This document shows positions 51,076 through 62,999 of a stretch of 64,000 nucleotides of DNA, piece by piece. Within the stretch, counting starts at the first letter, position 1. The number at the start of each line of letters is the position of its first letter. The notes under the pieces are model-generated. The model was not told the origin of the DNA. It did no database searches and was given only the letters and a program-made list of their open reading frames with translations. The position numbers and the translations under genes are program-made. The DNA comes from Crossaster papposus (Eukaryota; Echinodermata; Asteroidea; Velatida; Solasteridae), in the NCBI GenBank assembly GCA_037893245.1, contig JBAIAA010000594.1:806001-870000 (forward strand), written 5' to 3'.

Positions 51076-52984
51076 GGAGTCCCTTCAGGGCCACCATGTA
51101 TGCGTTTTCATGGGTAGTACGTCACACACATTGCTAATTAGAACTTAATGGAAGTAACGTACAGGTAATCAAATATATGATAGTAACTAATGGCGCTTAC
51201 GACGGACAGTGTAAATTATGCAAATCCGCTCTGTCCGCCACATACTTTAGTCAACCGTCCATTTGTGTGAAATAATTAACTCCTGCCGGAGAGACACGAT
51301 TTGTCACGTACGCCACGTCGCGTAAGCGTATACATGGGTCTATACGTTCAGATCGGTACAACAGCTTTCAAACAATGTTTTATACTACATGTATAACAAT
51401 GTGATTATTTAGGCATGTCAACTGAGATAATGGATATAGAATGTAAAACCCCTATGGAAAAAAGTTGAGTACACCATAGAACTACATTTGTACGTTATGT
51501 GGATATGGGCACTATAACTTAAGTCAGCGTGACGTGTAAAAACAATTGTTAGACTTGTTTCAATTAAGTCTGATCGCCACATATAATAAGAACCAAACAA
51601 CGCCTTTCAATTAACTGCAGTTTTTAACAATGTCAAAGCTTTGGTGTACCTTTTTTACATGCACGTTAAAATTGTAAAGTATTTTAGAACACCATACTGT
51701 CAGAAAATTAGTCAGATGTTTCATCCTTTGCTACCAGATATTCAGGTACTACTACTACATGCACTACTATAAAATTAGCAATTCATGTGTAACTATATTT
51801 CACTGTTATATATACACAAGGCGTATACACATTAAAACGGAATACCACACGTAGAATGTGTAACTAACATCGATAATATAGATGGTGTCAAAGAGGCTGG
51901 TTTCCACTTTAAAATGAGACATCAAACGTCAAAATCTGACAATATTTGACAGAGTTCTGAATAATTGTCCAAGGATTTTGTTTGGCTACTGTGCAAGTGT
52001 AGACTTGAAATTAAGTCGCCACCGAAATGAACCAGCGCCGAGCCACCATTATGCTCGTTGTCGACCTGTCGTCAGCTCTTGGTCTGTTCCATGCGCACTA
52101 CTTTGCGCTACCTGTACTAAACTCATACAATCCATACATCCAAACACCAATTATAATTGGAGTAGCCTGCCACATGGCTAGCGTCGGCCAATTTATTTAC
52201 ATCAATTCACATTTTTAACAAAACATTCTACAATCTTTACTACTTGGTTGAGGCTTTCCCTTCTATTAATAAAAGAACGTGAACGAGAACCAATTCAAGA
52301 AAGCCTAACTCTTCTTTCCCCCCCCCCCCCCCCCCCCCCGCCTCCCCCGGGTAAAAAAAACAGAAATAAAACTCAATAAGCTAAAAAAACTTGAAAACCT
52401 TATGGCAGATCCCTTATACATTAATGTTGATTCATAACGTAAATTGTTTGTATATTTAACTAAGGTTAAGATATCTCCATCTTTTGAAAAAAAATGTACC
52501 ACGGTGTTTAAAAGTCTACCAAAGTAGACATAATTCGAATACACATGTTTACAGATTGTTTATACGGTTATAAATGGGGATTCCAGTATCATTAAAATAA
52601 CTCGTCATCTTAAATTGAATATTTTGCGGTCTTTAACGTGGACCGACCGACTCTTTATAGGAATATTCCAAGATAAAAGATTGTTCGAGCAATGATGGAC
52701 ATGTACGGATGTACCGGAGAGCAGACGTTTGCAGTCATCTAGGAGGAGATCATGTTTTGAGGGACGCATTGCAAGACAGTAGATTACAAACTTTTCCCTC
52801 AAATGTGATAAAACCCAAGAGATTTAATTATATATACTCAATTCAAATACGTACAAAAAACAGTCGGGAGTAAGATGTGCCATTAGATGTTAAGTTTGAA
52901 AATCAAAGTTTATTTGATAACTAATTATTTTTATTATATTTCATCTTTAGGTTTAAAGCCCCTTTGCACAGGATGGTGACCTTT
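51076..52984. other. Non-coding stretch with C22 tract
   Basis: No gene is supported. A hydrophobic 63-codon frame at 52027-52218 has no flanking splice signals that convinced me. A run of 22 C lies at 52318-52339. Confidence 0.35.
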
Positions 52985-53390
52985 GTGTCTCCCTTGTGCG
53001 ACCATAACATTTGCCAGGTCGCCGTTGGAGGCTCAATTGGAGGCAGAATGGTTGCCTAGGTCGTTCAAAGCATGGAGGAATTCCCCCATGTTCAAAGGTA
53101 GTACACAGGAGGTTCAGACATCCCCATGGATGCCGTATTTTTTTGAACATGTTCAAAACAGTCGCACAAAGGTCGCTGAGGAATTGGTTGCTCAGAGGTG
53201 GCTCAAAGGAGGCAGAAGGGAGGTTCAAGCATTGCCGTGTTTGCAGAGTGGAGGCAAAGTGGTCGCCTAATGGTCGCGCTCTTAGATCGCCGTGAAAATG
53301 GCCGAAAATTGCATTATTGGTGGTTCAAGGGAGGCACAAGTATCGCGGAAGCAGTTACATAGAAACATGATTGTCTGGGTTTAGGCGGCT
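52985..53390. repeat. Degenerate GGTCGC/GGAGGC/GGTTCA motif stretch
   Basis: Phrases such as GGTGGCTCA, GGAGGCAGA, GGAGGTTCA and GGTCGCTGA follow at 10-12 bp intervals, especially at 53170-53260. The pattern resembles the one at 42130-42610 but uses a different word set. The frames at 52983-53295 are by-products. Confidence 0.45.
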
Positions 53391-53445
53391 ATATTGAGCG
53401 TCCTTCTTCCAACAATACGGTCATTAAGCCTATTCATTGCCGTCA

Positions 53446-53602
53446 TATGAAGCGCGATATGTGGCAGAGAACCCCCCCCCCCCCCCCCCCCCCCCTCTTT
53501 TGTGTTTACCATTGTGTTCCCGGAATCTCAGGAATTATTTTTAGGTCAAGGGGGATGTGTTAGGTAACAATAGTGTTTAGTGTGTATAAGGTATAGGGAT
53601 AA

Positions 53603-53636
<34 letters not shown>

Positions 53637-53667
53637 TACCCCTCTACCACCTATCGTGCTGGGTATA
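53446..53667. mobile_element. GATATGTGGCAGAG MITE, copy 2, with C24 and G31 tracts
   Basis: The same ends and interior as 31855-32054. It has a run of 24 C inside the left end (53472-53495) and 31 G inside the right end (53605-53635), complementary positions in the TIRs. Confidence 0.9.
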
Positions 53668-53930
53668 ATTGCCCTCGCGCTTCTGTTGTACAATGCTTTT
53701 TCGACTACAAAAATGCAATATTGAGTTTGAACTAAAAAGCAAGTGAACGAATTGCATCAGACTGTCGGATTGCATCTGCGGCTTGCAATGCAAACTTACC
53801 AAATTTAATCATGATGTGTGTATTCTCACAAGAAAACGTAAATAGCAGTTTCTGTTGTAGTCGATAACCTGCTGTGATCAGCAATTATTGTGTTTCTCAA
53901 CTTATTGACGATGTGTAGATTAAAATTCTG
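53668..53930. other. Region 3' of the GPCR gene
   Basis: A short AT-rich stretch on the 3' side of the minus-strand GPCR. No strong poly(A) hexamer was noticed on that strand within it. Confidence 0.3.
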
Positions 53931-55043
53931 TCAGCTTGTCCAGCATTTCACGATTCTAAGTTTCATCAAAGTCAGGTGTTGCGTCAGAATCCCCCTGTAT
54001 TCTTTTCCCTTCAGCGTGTACACCAGCGTAGCGAATGCAGACTGGTTGACAGCCACCATCCCAAAGATTCCAATGACGACCGGGGAGACGGCGAGGGAAC
54101 TTAAAGCGTGCACGTTGACCAGAATGACGGCAGGGGTCCAAGCCAACGTGAAGGTGCAAGCGTAGACGGTGAAGCACAGCCTCCTCGATCTGGACCGGGG
54201 CCTCGGGCGCGGTTCGCGGCGCGATCCTCCTGTCTGCGTTGGCCCCGGTTCTTGCACATAACACGGGCCGGACTCGGTCGATACTGACTCGGTCGGTAAC
54301 TGAATGCTGAACACCAAGTCGTGCCTCCAATTCAGACTACTCCCTGGTTCCGTCACCACAGCGGGCCTCGGATAGATCCTCCGGTGCTGTTTGTAAGCCA
54401 GGCGAATTACAGCAATATTTGACAGGGTTATAAAAGCTACATTTAGGGCCACCACTCCGTCCAAAGATAAGACGATCACCCACGTGTTTTGTAAAATGAA
54501 AAGCGGAAAGGTGGCGGCTCCGATTTTATTACCTTTGGTGATAACAAGTCGAACAAACACAAACAAGGCGACTAGAAGCGCGGTGCCCCATGAAATCACC
54601 AAAGAGATCACAAAGCAGCGCAAGGTAGCCAGGCGAGGGTAGAGAAACGGTTTGAACAACTTTATGTTTTTGTCGGCCACCAAAAGTGATGCGCTCAGGA
54701 AAAATCCCGACAGTACAAAGACGCAGACGAATACAATGCCAGCGTTCGACTTGACAGCTCTTGTGTCGCTGTTCCCTTGTTGTAGGACCACCGCGAAAGC
54801 CAGTGGGATCAGAACGGCGCTAAACAGTAGCTCCGCTACGCACAGGTTCACCAGGAACAAGTTGGATACGGCCCACAAATGGCTGTTCATGACCGTAGCG
54901 ATAATAATCCAAGAGTAGCCGATCGAGTTGAGACTGACTATGACTGCCAGCACGACCTGAGCCACGGCTTCAATGACGGGAGGAAAAGCCAATACATCCT
55001 GGCTTGTATAGTTCGCATAGCTTGCCCCATCATAATATTCCAT
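53931..55043 (-). CDS. Orphan rhodopsin-type GPCR, single exon
   Basis: A 370-residue protein with seven hydrophobic segments: TM1 about 24-51 (N39), TM2 61-86, TM3 101-122, TM4 143-166, TM5 185-215, TM6 288-312 and TM7 320-342. An N-glycosylation site (N11-Y-T) lies in the short N-terminus. Signature positions are recognisable but changed: TM2 has E71 where Asp is usual, the DRY site is ADKN (123-126), TM6 keeps W302-x-P304 (AWTP), and TM7 has NQSAF in place of NPxxY. I see no Cys pair for the usual ECL1-ECL2 bridge. The third intracellular loop (216-286) is long, Arg/Pro/Ser-rich and less conserved-looking. It is a class A-like orphan receptor of the plasma membrane; ligand unknown. A TAG/GATCC acceptor-like site just before the ATG suggests a 5' UTR exon upstream. 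Confidence 0.88.
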   Translation of the reverse strand: MEYYDGASYANYTSQDVLAFPPVIEAVAQVVLAVIVSLNSIGYSWIIIATVMNSHLWAVSNLFLVNLCVAELLFSAVLIPLAFAVVLQQGNSDTRAVKSNAGIVFVCVFVLSGFFLSASLLVADKNIKLFKPFLYPRLATLRCFVISLVISWGTALLVALFVFVRLVITKGNKIGAATFPLFILQNTWVIVLSLDGVVALNVAFITLSNIAVIRLAYKQHRRIYPRPAVVTEPGSSLNWRHDLVFSIQLPTESVSTESGPCYVQEPGPTQTGGSRREPRPRPRSRSRRLCFTVYACTFTLAWTPAVILVNVHALSSLAVSPVVIGIFGMVAVNQSAFATLVYTLKGKEYRGILTQHLTLMKLRIVKCWTS

Positions 55044-55193
55044 GGATCCTACCAGCTAGAACAGTATAGACCAGTGTTGTAGGTTTAGAGACCTGGTCTT
55101 GGTCTCGAGACCGTTTCGAGACCTTGTTTAGGTCTCAGTCTCGGTCTCGGTCTCGTCCTAACAAAGTATCGGGTCTCGGAGGGCTGGTCTCGG

Positions 55194-56720
55194 CAGTGCT
55201 GGGCGAGTAGTAATTGTTCCCACTCGAGTACTCGCGTAGAAATTACTCGCGAGTACTAGTACTCGCGAGTAGTCACAATTTTCACAAGGTGTAAAATGAC
55301 GATCATGTGTTTTCATAACGATAATTTCGCAGCGACTTCTGGCGCAATTTGGTTTCCTTTATCGCTCAAGTTCCATTTTAGAATGTGTTTTTAATGGTAG
55401 AATTGAACATTCTATGTTCAATAAAAATCATATTCATATCGTAAAACCATTGCAATTGTCATTAGTATAGCAGTAGAGTCCGACCGTGTTGCAGTACATG
55501 TATAACCAGCTCCATGGAAAAACGCACCGACACTGAGAAACGACGGTCCGCTATCTTTTCTAAAACATGTGTTTGGGGAGTAGCGAAATCCATTCAAAAC
55601 GTGTGGGATGAAGTAAAGATGTCCATCAAGTCGCAAATAAAACACATGCAGTCTGATACTGGTGGATGATAATTTATAGATTATCTTTCTGTAAAGATAT
55701 ATACAAATATGGGCCTCAGTTATTTAATTGTTTAAAATTGTGCCGTAAAATGTTTTATGCGCTCCTACATGTAATTGACCACCCCAAACTGCTCAATGGT
55801 ATAACCTTCAGAAACCCATTCGATAAAATCGCCTCACTGTCCACACCACGTGAATAAATCGCCAGTGAATCGTGCATGTTTGAATAATTTAGTGGACAGT
55901 GGTTACATAAACTTGTGTGTAAGAATCGCCCTCTCTCTTCAATTCGATGTACGTACAAGTAAGTGTAGTGCATTCTCATCGGCGTAGTTGCCGACAGTGT
56001 AACAGTGCAGTGGGCGGTGCCAAGCCGGCCAGGGAAGCCAAGTCACGTCGGAAGACCATCCAGCAACCACGTGGTGGTACGTAATCACGCCGCACTCATA
56101 AATCACGAACATGCTTTTAAATATGAAGACCACTTTTTCGTCATTTTCCTTAACAACATCTGCTGGTCAGGGTTTTAACGTACGGGGCTGGAGGGATCTG
56201 ACCTGGAAACAAACTCAAAATCTGCTCCACCATCGTGGCGCGCGTGGGTGAAGCTACAATTAAAGAAACTTCAGAAGAAACAAATCGTCCAAGGCATTTC
56301 AATTAATTCATAAATACACAGTCGATGTATTAAACTCTAGACTTGTGTATTATGTGGCAGATTGCAGACTTGTAATCTTACTACAAACAATAAATTTAAA
56401 CAATATTAACGTCCAAGGCCCGTCATAACAATTCAAGAAGAAAAAACCTTATGTTGTCTGATTACGTTTATTGTGCGGATTTAGTTAGTTGAACCTTAAT
56501 TATTTGTGAATAAGACGTTCCATTGTACTTGTAGCGTGCGTCGTTCCATCATACGACCACAATTAACTTATAGGTACTTGCAATCACTACTCGCGAGTAG
56601 TTATTGCTACTCGGGCTGGCACGAGTAATCGAATAGTTTTTAAAAATGCGAGTAGTGCTACGATCTAGTAGCAAAAACTGATCACGAGTAGGCAAGTACT
56701 CGAGTTACTTGCCCAACACT
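55194..56720. mobile_element. Inner hAT-like element (CAGTGCTGGGCGAGTA ends)
   Basis: The left end CAGTGCTGGGCGAGTA is matched by TACTTGCCCAACACT at the right. Sub-terminal CGAGTACTCGCG, ACTCGCGAGTAG and similar short palindromes occur near both ends. CTCGG on both sides may be part of the target duplication. The 1.5-kb interior has no recognised transposase. Confidence 0.75.
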
Positions 56721-56863
56721 CTCGGTCTCGAATGCTCGGTTTTGGGTCTCGAACGCCACGCGGCGTCTTGGGGTTTACCCTCGAGACCTGTCGCTGAATA
56801 CCATGCCACAGCAACGTTACATGCGCGATCGATAAGCGCCACACTAATCTAGTCTTTCTAAAC

Positions 56864-57968
56864 ATTAGCCTCTGTCGTGACCTTTCTAAAAGGTCAACGC
56901 GCGGAAAATTGTCAAGATGGCGGCGCTTAACAACAGCAACACGTGTGTCGTCAATGTCAGAACTTAATGGCTTACGACGAAGCTCTAAAGGCAGTAGCTA
57001 TTTCGGAAGAATAAACCGTAGGCATAAGGCTAAATGTCATCCAAAACCGTAAAATTACGAAAGAGAAAGAAACAGCGACTGAAAAAAATGGTCAGTTGGT
57101 GAAAGCATGGTGTGTTGTGCTATATGTACGTGCATAGCTATAGGGATAGCTGTACTTCGACGGACGTTTACATTGTTTATAAACAGTTAATGTTGTGCCG
57201 ACTTTCCTCATGCAATGTTGCCAAACTTCTTTGTTGACAAACTGCAAATTCATTGTACCTTTACCATGTTAATGTTATTAATGCTTGCTATTTACCCTTA
57301 ACAATTTAGGTGTAAACTTAGTCCGAAAAAAACAAAAACGGTGGCGTCCAGAAAGTTTGGCACACAATCGACCGAGTATTCCCAGGCTAAGTCGTGGCGC
57401 AATTGAATAATTCTTGGAAAATCCAAGTTTATATTTACGAACTTTTTTTTATAGTAAATGTCATTTATGACCCATGTAAGGTTTCAGTCAATAAAAGGGT
57501 GAAAGATATTAGATTTCACAGGCGTCTACATTTAATGGGACAGTATTTAAAACTGGTTGGTTTTTAAATTAACATTGCAGGATCAGGAATGTTGAGGTTT
57601 AACGTCCATATAGTAATTATGTGAACAAACTCACAAAGTGCTTGTGTGTAAATAAGAATATTGCTTGTATCAAGTTGTATGAATTGGCCCCAGGATTTGT
57701 TTACTGTATGGCATTTAAATATATGGCATTCAAATGAAGCTTCAGTTCAGTGCCACTGAAAAAAAAAAATTGTTAAAATGTTGGGCCTAACCGGTTTTCT
57801 AAGAAGCATAAATAAGTATTTCCCCGCAATTTACTAACTATCTGTTGTCTTTCCTCCATGGTATAGCTAATTACGTTAGTCTTACGCGAGAGCTCGGAAG
57901 CCATATTGACAAATTTCCGCAAAACGCCCTCTTCGGTTGATTTTCGTCATTTCATGACAGAGGCTAAT
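56864..57968. mobile_element. ATTAGCCTCTGTC TIR element, copy 2
   Basis: Collinear with 48388-49589 but about 100 bp shorter, with several small gaps and substitutions (for example GTCGTGACC for GTCATGACC near the left end). It is inserted in the outer hAT-like element. Confidence 0.9.
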
Positions 57969-58162
57969 TGAAACACGTACAAATTATGAGCTCCATGCAT
58001 CGCTCCCGAATTCAGTGATTTCCGCTACGTCCGCAAAGTCAGGTATCATACAGGCACGATCTACACGGATTTTTCGTTCGAAAACTACACGATAAAACGC
58101 TTGGGGTTCACAGGCAGATTTTTTTTAATTAAAAAAGTATATCACTGCTACATCCTTTTTTA
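57969..58162 (+). repeat. Dispersed repeat, second copy
   Basis: See 39216-39440. This copy starts right at the end of the TIR element at 57968, so the TIR element may have inserted at its edge. Confidence 0.7.
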
Positions 58163-58515
58163 ATTTGGATAAAGTAATTAAACAAATTGACCTCATTGCC
58201 AGTTCATATGTGTATAATAATTTGCATAATTATTAAAGATAGTAGCCCTTTAATACAGCAGACTTTACCTAAACATGTATGCATGTGTAAAACACCCACT
58301 GCCTTGTGTATTAGATGATCCCCCACAAAGGTCAAGTTGTGGACATTGGCTTTATTAAACACATAAACAATATATATTTCTTTTTTTGTCCCCATATTTG
58401 GTATCGGTCTCGGAAGTTGTGGTCTCATTCTCGGCCTGCAAAACTCTCGGTCTCGGCCACGAAAGCCTTAATTGTTGGTCTCGCGTCGAAAACCTTGGTC
58501 TCGACTACAACACTG

Positions 58516-59025
58516 GATACCACTCTATCGAGCACTTTCTTGTCAGTTTTACATCTGATAACGCACTCACTCATCAGTGTTTTTAGTTGTCTCTCTGGCG
58601 TTCGAGGTCGAGCAGGGGTATCACGCCGATTCCGAGATCGGTACCACCATGGAATCAATACATATAGCCAATGTGTGGAGCCATTACAGGACAACTGACG
58701 TCAAACTTTGGTACTCTAACTCCACAAAATTAACAATGCATGTATCCCCGGAAGTGTACACAATTACTTGTTTGTTAACTAGTTTGCAAGCGTGTTAAAA
58801 AAAAAATCTTGATAGACCCATGCACTTTCCTTTATGGGAGTGAAGTCGAGACGTCAGACAAAGTAGGGGCAGAAAGGCTCATAGGAAAGCGCACCTGTAA
58901 ACAGAACGTGGTGGCGTTCTAATTAGGCCTATTGAAGCGAGTCTCCGGGACATGGTGCGCGATTCCACAAACCGTGATGGAGAACGCCTTTCTCAGACAG
59001 CTTTTGTTGTCATTGTCGAATTCAG
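58516..59025. other. Non-coding stretch upstream of the transposon nest
   Basis: This is the sequence that would have lain directly upstream of the GPCR before the nest inserted, so it may hold its promoter or 5' exon on the minus strand. I see no clear TATA box or splice donor. Confidence 0.3.
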
Positions 59026-59412
59026 TTAAAGGTAGTATACACCATTGGTATTTGCTTGAATTATCATGAATGGGTAGATTTGGGGGGTTGTATTTCATAG
59101 TAAATATCGTTTAACTGACTTTTCCGAAGTTTTACAATCATGGATGCCGAGAAAAGCACGAAAAACAGCGTTTGTTTTCAACCGGGGTCGAGCCGTTATT
59201 CTTATGTTATCTTTGTTTTTTCGCGATCGCCGTCCGGCGATCGCGAATTTTTCTTTATAAAATTCAATTTTTGGGAATTATTACAGGATATCTAGCGCAA
59301 TCATTTTGCTGGATGCCCAGAATCATTATTTACTTTCAATCGAGTAAAATATTTCTTAATAATTCGGTAGTAAATATTTTCGATATCTGCAAATGGTGTA
59401 TCCTACCTTTAA
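59026..59412. mobile_element. TTAAAGGTAGT MITE, copy B
   Basis: Inverse orientation of the element at 27691-28076, with the same TTAA ends. The internal hairpin here is CGCGATCGCCGTCCGGCGATCGCG, split as TTTCGCGATCGCC and GGCGATCGCGAA, in place of CTCGCC/GGCGAG in copy A. The hairpin arms have changed together. Confidence 0.85.
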
Positions 59413-59493
59413 GACCGTTAAGTCCTCGACCGCCGTAATTGATCAATGATATATAAATGAGATGTAGTTGGGATTTAGGCGCAATCCGAAGCG

Positions 59494-59675
59494 TATAAGC
59501 ACGTATGTGGCAGAGAAAAAAAACCTCTTTTGTGTCGACTATTGTGTTCCCGGAATCTTAGGATTTTTTTTAGGTTTCAAGGGGGATATATGTGTTAGGT
59601 AACAATAGTGTTGAGTGTGTATAAGGTATAGGGATAAGAGGGGGTACCCCTCTGCCACTTATCGTGCTGGGTATA
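59494..59675. mobile_element. GATATGTGGCAGAG MITE, copy 3
   Basis: The same family as 31855-32054 and 53446-53667. At the site of the C24 tract this copy has A8CC, and its G run is only 5 long, so it has no homopolymer expansion. Confidence 0.85.
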
Positions 59676-59751
59676 ATCCGAAACAAAATTAGAAAAGAAC
59701 TTTTTGTTGAAAGTATATATTTACCAAACAAAACGTACCCCATAGTACCGT

Positions 59752-60455
59752 TAAAACCCATTTCACACTAGACGATTTCCCCGGCAATTCCCCGGGGAAT
59801 TGCCGGGGAATTTCGGTCGGTCTGTTCACACTGCCAAAGAAATCCCCGGGAAACTGCTTTTCCCCGGGAAATATTTACCCCTGCTCGGGAGTAGGGTTAA
59901 ACATGGAGGAAGGAAAGGAGAAATCCCCGGGGTTTAACGTTTTTCTCGGGGAAAAGCAACTAGTGTGAACGTCGCAGGGTTTGAACTTACCCCACCGTTT
60001 TGCGTCCGCGGGTAATCTCGAAAGGTCACAGGGTCACAAATAGCGAGCCAAATAATTCGCGCGGTGACTTAGTATTGTATTGCAGTACCTTTCAAACTTG
60101 TCGTAAATATATTTACAGTTAAGTACAAAAGACAAATAATAACGTTTGAAAATTATACAAATAATTTAATTTTAAAGAATATGAGCAAAATGAATGGTTT
60201 TAATATTTAATAAAAGAAGTGTCGTGAACAAGACTGTGTTTAGCTTCCTTCTCGTGTACGTGTATTTATAATTTCCCGGGGTTTGATGGCCAGTGTGAAA
60301 CGACCGTGCAGATTCCCGGAAAATAGTGTCCCCGGGAGTTACCAAATGGGTCTAGTGTGAACGGTTGCTGGGGTGTTGGTGGGGTAAAAAAAAACCGGGA
60401 ATTTCCCGGGGATTTATTTCCCGGGGATTGGCTCTGCAGTGTGAAAAGGGCTTTA
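59752..60455. mobile_element. 704-bp MITE rich in CCCCGGGGAATT palindromes
   Basis: The ends TAAAACCCATTTCACACTAG and CTGCAGTGTGAAAAGGGCTTTA are inverted repeats with some mismatches. More than ten TTCCCCGGGGA-type short palindromes sit in the two outer 200-bp regions (for example GGCAATTCCCCGGGGAATTG), while the middle is plain AT-rich DNA. There is no gene. Confidence 0.75.
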
Positions 60456-60497
60456 CACAGCAGATATACCCTTACAGCTCTGAGTGGTGTCACAACT

Positions 60498-60882
60498 TTA
60501 AGGTGCAGTATATTTGGTAGCATTCTGATTATGGCAATTTCGCATAAATCGTCCGATAGAGCGATCAGCGTTGAATTGCGAATTACTAGTTTTGGTCACC
60601 GTTTACTCTAAAACGTTACGGTAATTATAGGAAATCAATTGTAATGACCAAAGCGGTTAAAACAAATGACAAAATTAATTTGCTATTTCGATTCAAAGCC
60701 GATCGCCCGATGAGACCACGGAGGAAGGAACTCCACTGTTTAAAACGTTGGATTGTTCATTTAAACACCGCACATTGTTGTTTATAAGCTTGTTTTGAAA
60801 AGTTTTAACAGAGTTTTAACAGTGTAGGACGGATCAGAATGCTACATAGGCCTAGGCCTATTTGAATTATACTGCACCTTAA
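60498..60882. mobile_element. MITE with TTAAGGTGCAGTATA ends
   Basis: The ends TTAAGGTGCAGTATA and TATACTGCACCTTAA are perfect inverted repeats of 15 bp. AGCATTCTG and CAGAATGCT pair further in. It starts and ends in TTAA like two other families in the window. Confidence 0.8.
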
Positions 60883-62999
60883 ACATAATCCATTGCCAAA
60901 CATTTTGAAATTGATATTTCGAGACTCGAATCTGCAACCTCCGGAATACCAGACTGGCGCTTTTCTTAATTAAAGGATGATTTAATGCACATTTATAAAA
61001 TATTATTTTGTCACGATTAATAAATATAAATACATACATTTAAAACAAAATATAATTCAACTCGTCAGGGCCTCCGGTTTCTTATTTTATTTGGTTTCTC
61101 ATCAGTTATATACATTGTTTCCTTTAATTGTTATTGTTTATTTCAGAATGTTAACTCGCCAATTGCTAGTAAAGATGGGTAGTAATCTATGAAATTATTA
61201 CTAAATCAAAGATATATTATAGGAAAACTGAAATCAAAGATATATAGGAAAACGAGCCAAAGCATTAAATTAAAACACAAGTTAGATACAAATGATTATT
61301 CATCACAAATTGTTTGCACCACTAAAATAAATCATCGACTACAATTCGACAGCAGATTCGAAGAAGCTCTCAATGCTTCACTCATTGTGATGATTACTTT
61401 TATGACCTTTGAAACGTATTCAGCCCGCTGTTTGACATCCGACACATTGCGTATTCGTCGCAATTAAGTACTTACAACTAAACAAAACGAGTGCTCTTTC
61501 GGGGGGGGGGGGGGGGGGGGGTGTGTCAAGCTCTACATTTGTCAATTAATTTCCACAAACGGGGCATCAATCTTGTTTAAATATATATTTCGACACACCG
61601 ACAGAAATCAGGAATTGTTTTCTTCCTTGTAGCGTGATGGCGGCGAGACACAACATCGTCACAGCGAATGCCGGGACCATGATGGTAGTCATAGAAACGC
61701 TGTTTGGGGTCTGGAGATGCCATTATGCGAACGCTGGGCCTTAATCTTAAAGTAATTACTAGAGACCATGACGCAGATGTCACGCCATAACCGTCCTCAT
61801 GGCAAGGATCCCCCTTAAAAAAAGGGGGATCCCCCAAACAACAACAAAAACAAACAAACACCCCCAACAACCCCCCCCCCCCCCCCCCCCCCACCAACAA
61901 ACAACAAAAACAAGAACATTTTTTTTATAACCAATTTAGGAATTGGTTATAACACAGATGAAAACCATTTTTGTTCTCATTCTATAGGGACAATGTTTCA
62001 CCGAGGTGTTTTAGGAAAAAACAACACACTAGGTTACCCGCAATGCAATTATTAGTTTTATTTACAACACGGGGTACGTGCATGATGTGTTGAGTTGAGT
62101 CTATTTGAGATTTCTTGTGAGTTACCACAGATTTCCATAATATTGAATATTTAGATTTCACTTTATATATTGTTTTCAAGATGGCTTTAGTGACTGACCC
62201 CACAAAGTTCATGGTCCAAAATTAATGCCCAAAAGACCAAAATGAGTCTCATGGAAGAGAACACCTAAAACACTACAACCTATTGTTTTTATTGTTGTCT
62301 TTGAAATAGGCACGGTAAATGTGAGCACGCTTAGATTATCGAGTTTTATCGAGAAGGCTCCAAATGACGTGCTTTGCTATATCTACCAATCGCAAGAAAA
62401 CTGTTCCGTGCATGTACAGTGCGCAATGACTTGACTGACTCGCCTGGGTCGTGCTCGATGTGAGCAGAATAAAATTGCTTTCGCTTATTACTGTATAAAG
62501 CATTGACCTATTTATAAACCAATTCGATGTTTGGTTCGAGCATGCGCCAACTTCATACATTACGCACATCCTGGACACGCGTTGGTCTATTTTTTGTTTG
62601 GTTTCCATCATATTCTATATGGTTTGAATCAGCAATGTTTAAATATAATTGACAGGTAGATGAAATATTCCACAGAACTATATTTCAGTGTCCGGTAAAA
62701 AACTACAACATGTAGCTCGGGGTACAAAATTCTATACAAAAACATTGAGTAGATAAAAGCCTGATTTCATGACTCTGCTTCACTGTTGGCAAAACAATCA
62801 CCACTAGACTCGTGCCTCCAGTCGACATCTTTCATGGATTTTTTGCTTACAGGTCGAAACAGGGTGTGTTTTATTAAGGGGGGGGGGGGGGTGGTTAGCA
62901 CGAAATTGTGTGGTTAGCAGAGGCATACAATGTTGTCCTGGTTGATATTTATACTGCATGCAAGATTTAAATTTGGTAGTTAATATATTTCGTGCACTT
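60883..62999. other. Non-coding stretch with G21, C22 and G14 tracts
   Basis: No gene is supported. It has homopolymers at 61501-61521, 61871-61892 and 62878-62891, and a 14-bp-arm hairpin GGATCCCCCTT...AAGGGGGATCC at about 61806-61833. A 92-codon frame at 61189-61467 is Lys/Ile-rich with no motif. Confidence 0.4.

Larger units (their letters stand above)
55072..58515. mobile_element. Outer hAT-like element (CAGTGTTGTAG ends) with nested insertions
   Basis: The left end CAGTGTTGTAG and right end CTACAACACTG are perfect complements. The flanking interior at both ends is rich in GGTCTCG words. Three other pieces lie inside it: 55194-56720, 56864-57968 and the repeat 57969-58162. What is left of the original element is about 0.6 kb. 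No transposase is recognised. No clean 8-bp target duplication was found. It begins 28 bp upstream of the GPCR start codon. Confidence 0.75.

Noticed and set aside
52027-52218. Hydrophobic 63-codon frame that might be a membrane exon
   Set aside because: No convincing splice sites, no family motif, and a second frame is open over the same bases.
58204-58798. Several 66-127 codon frames around the right end of the hAT-like element
   Set aside because: They overlap in different frames across a transposon end rich in GGTCTCG words, and none has a domain.
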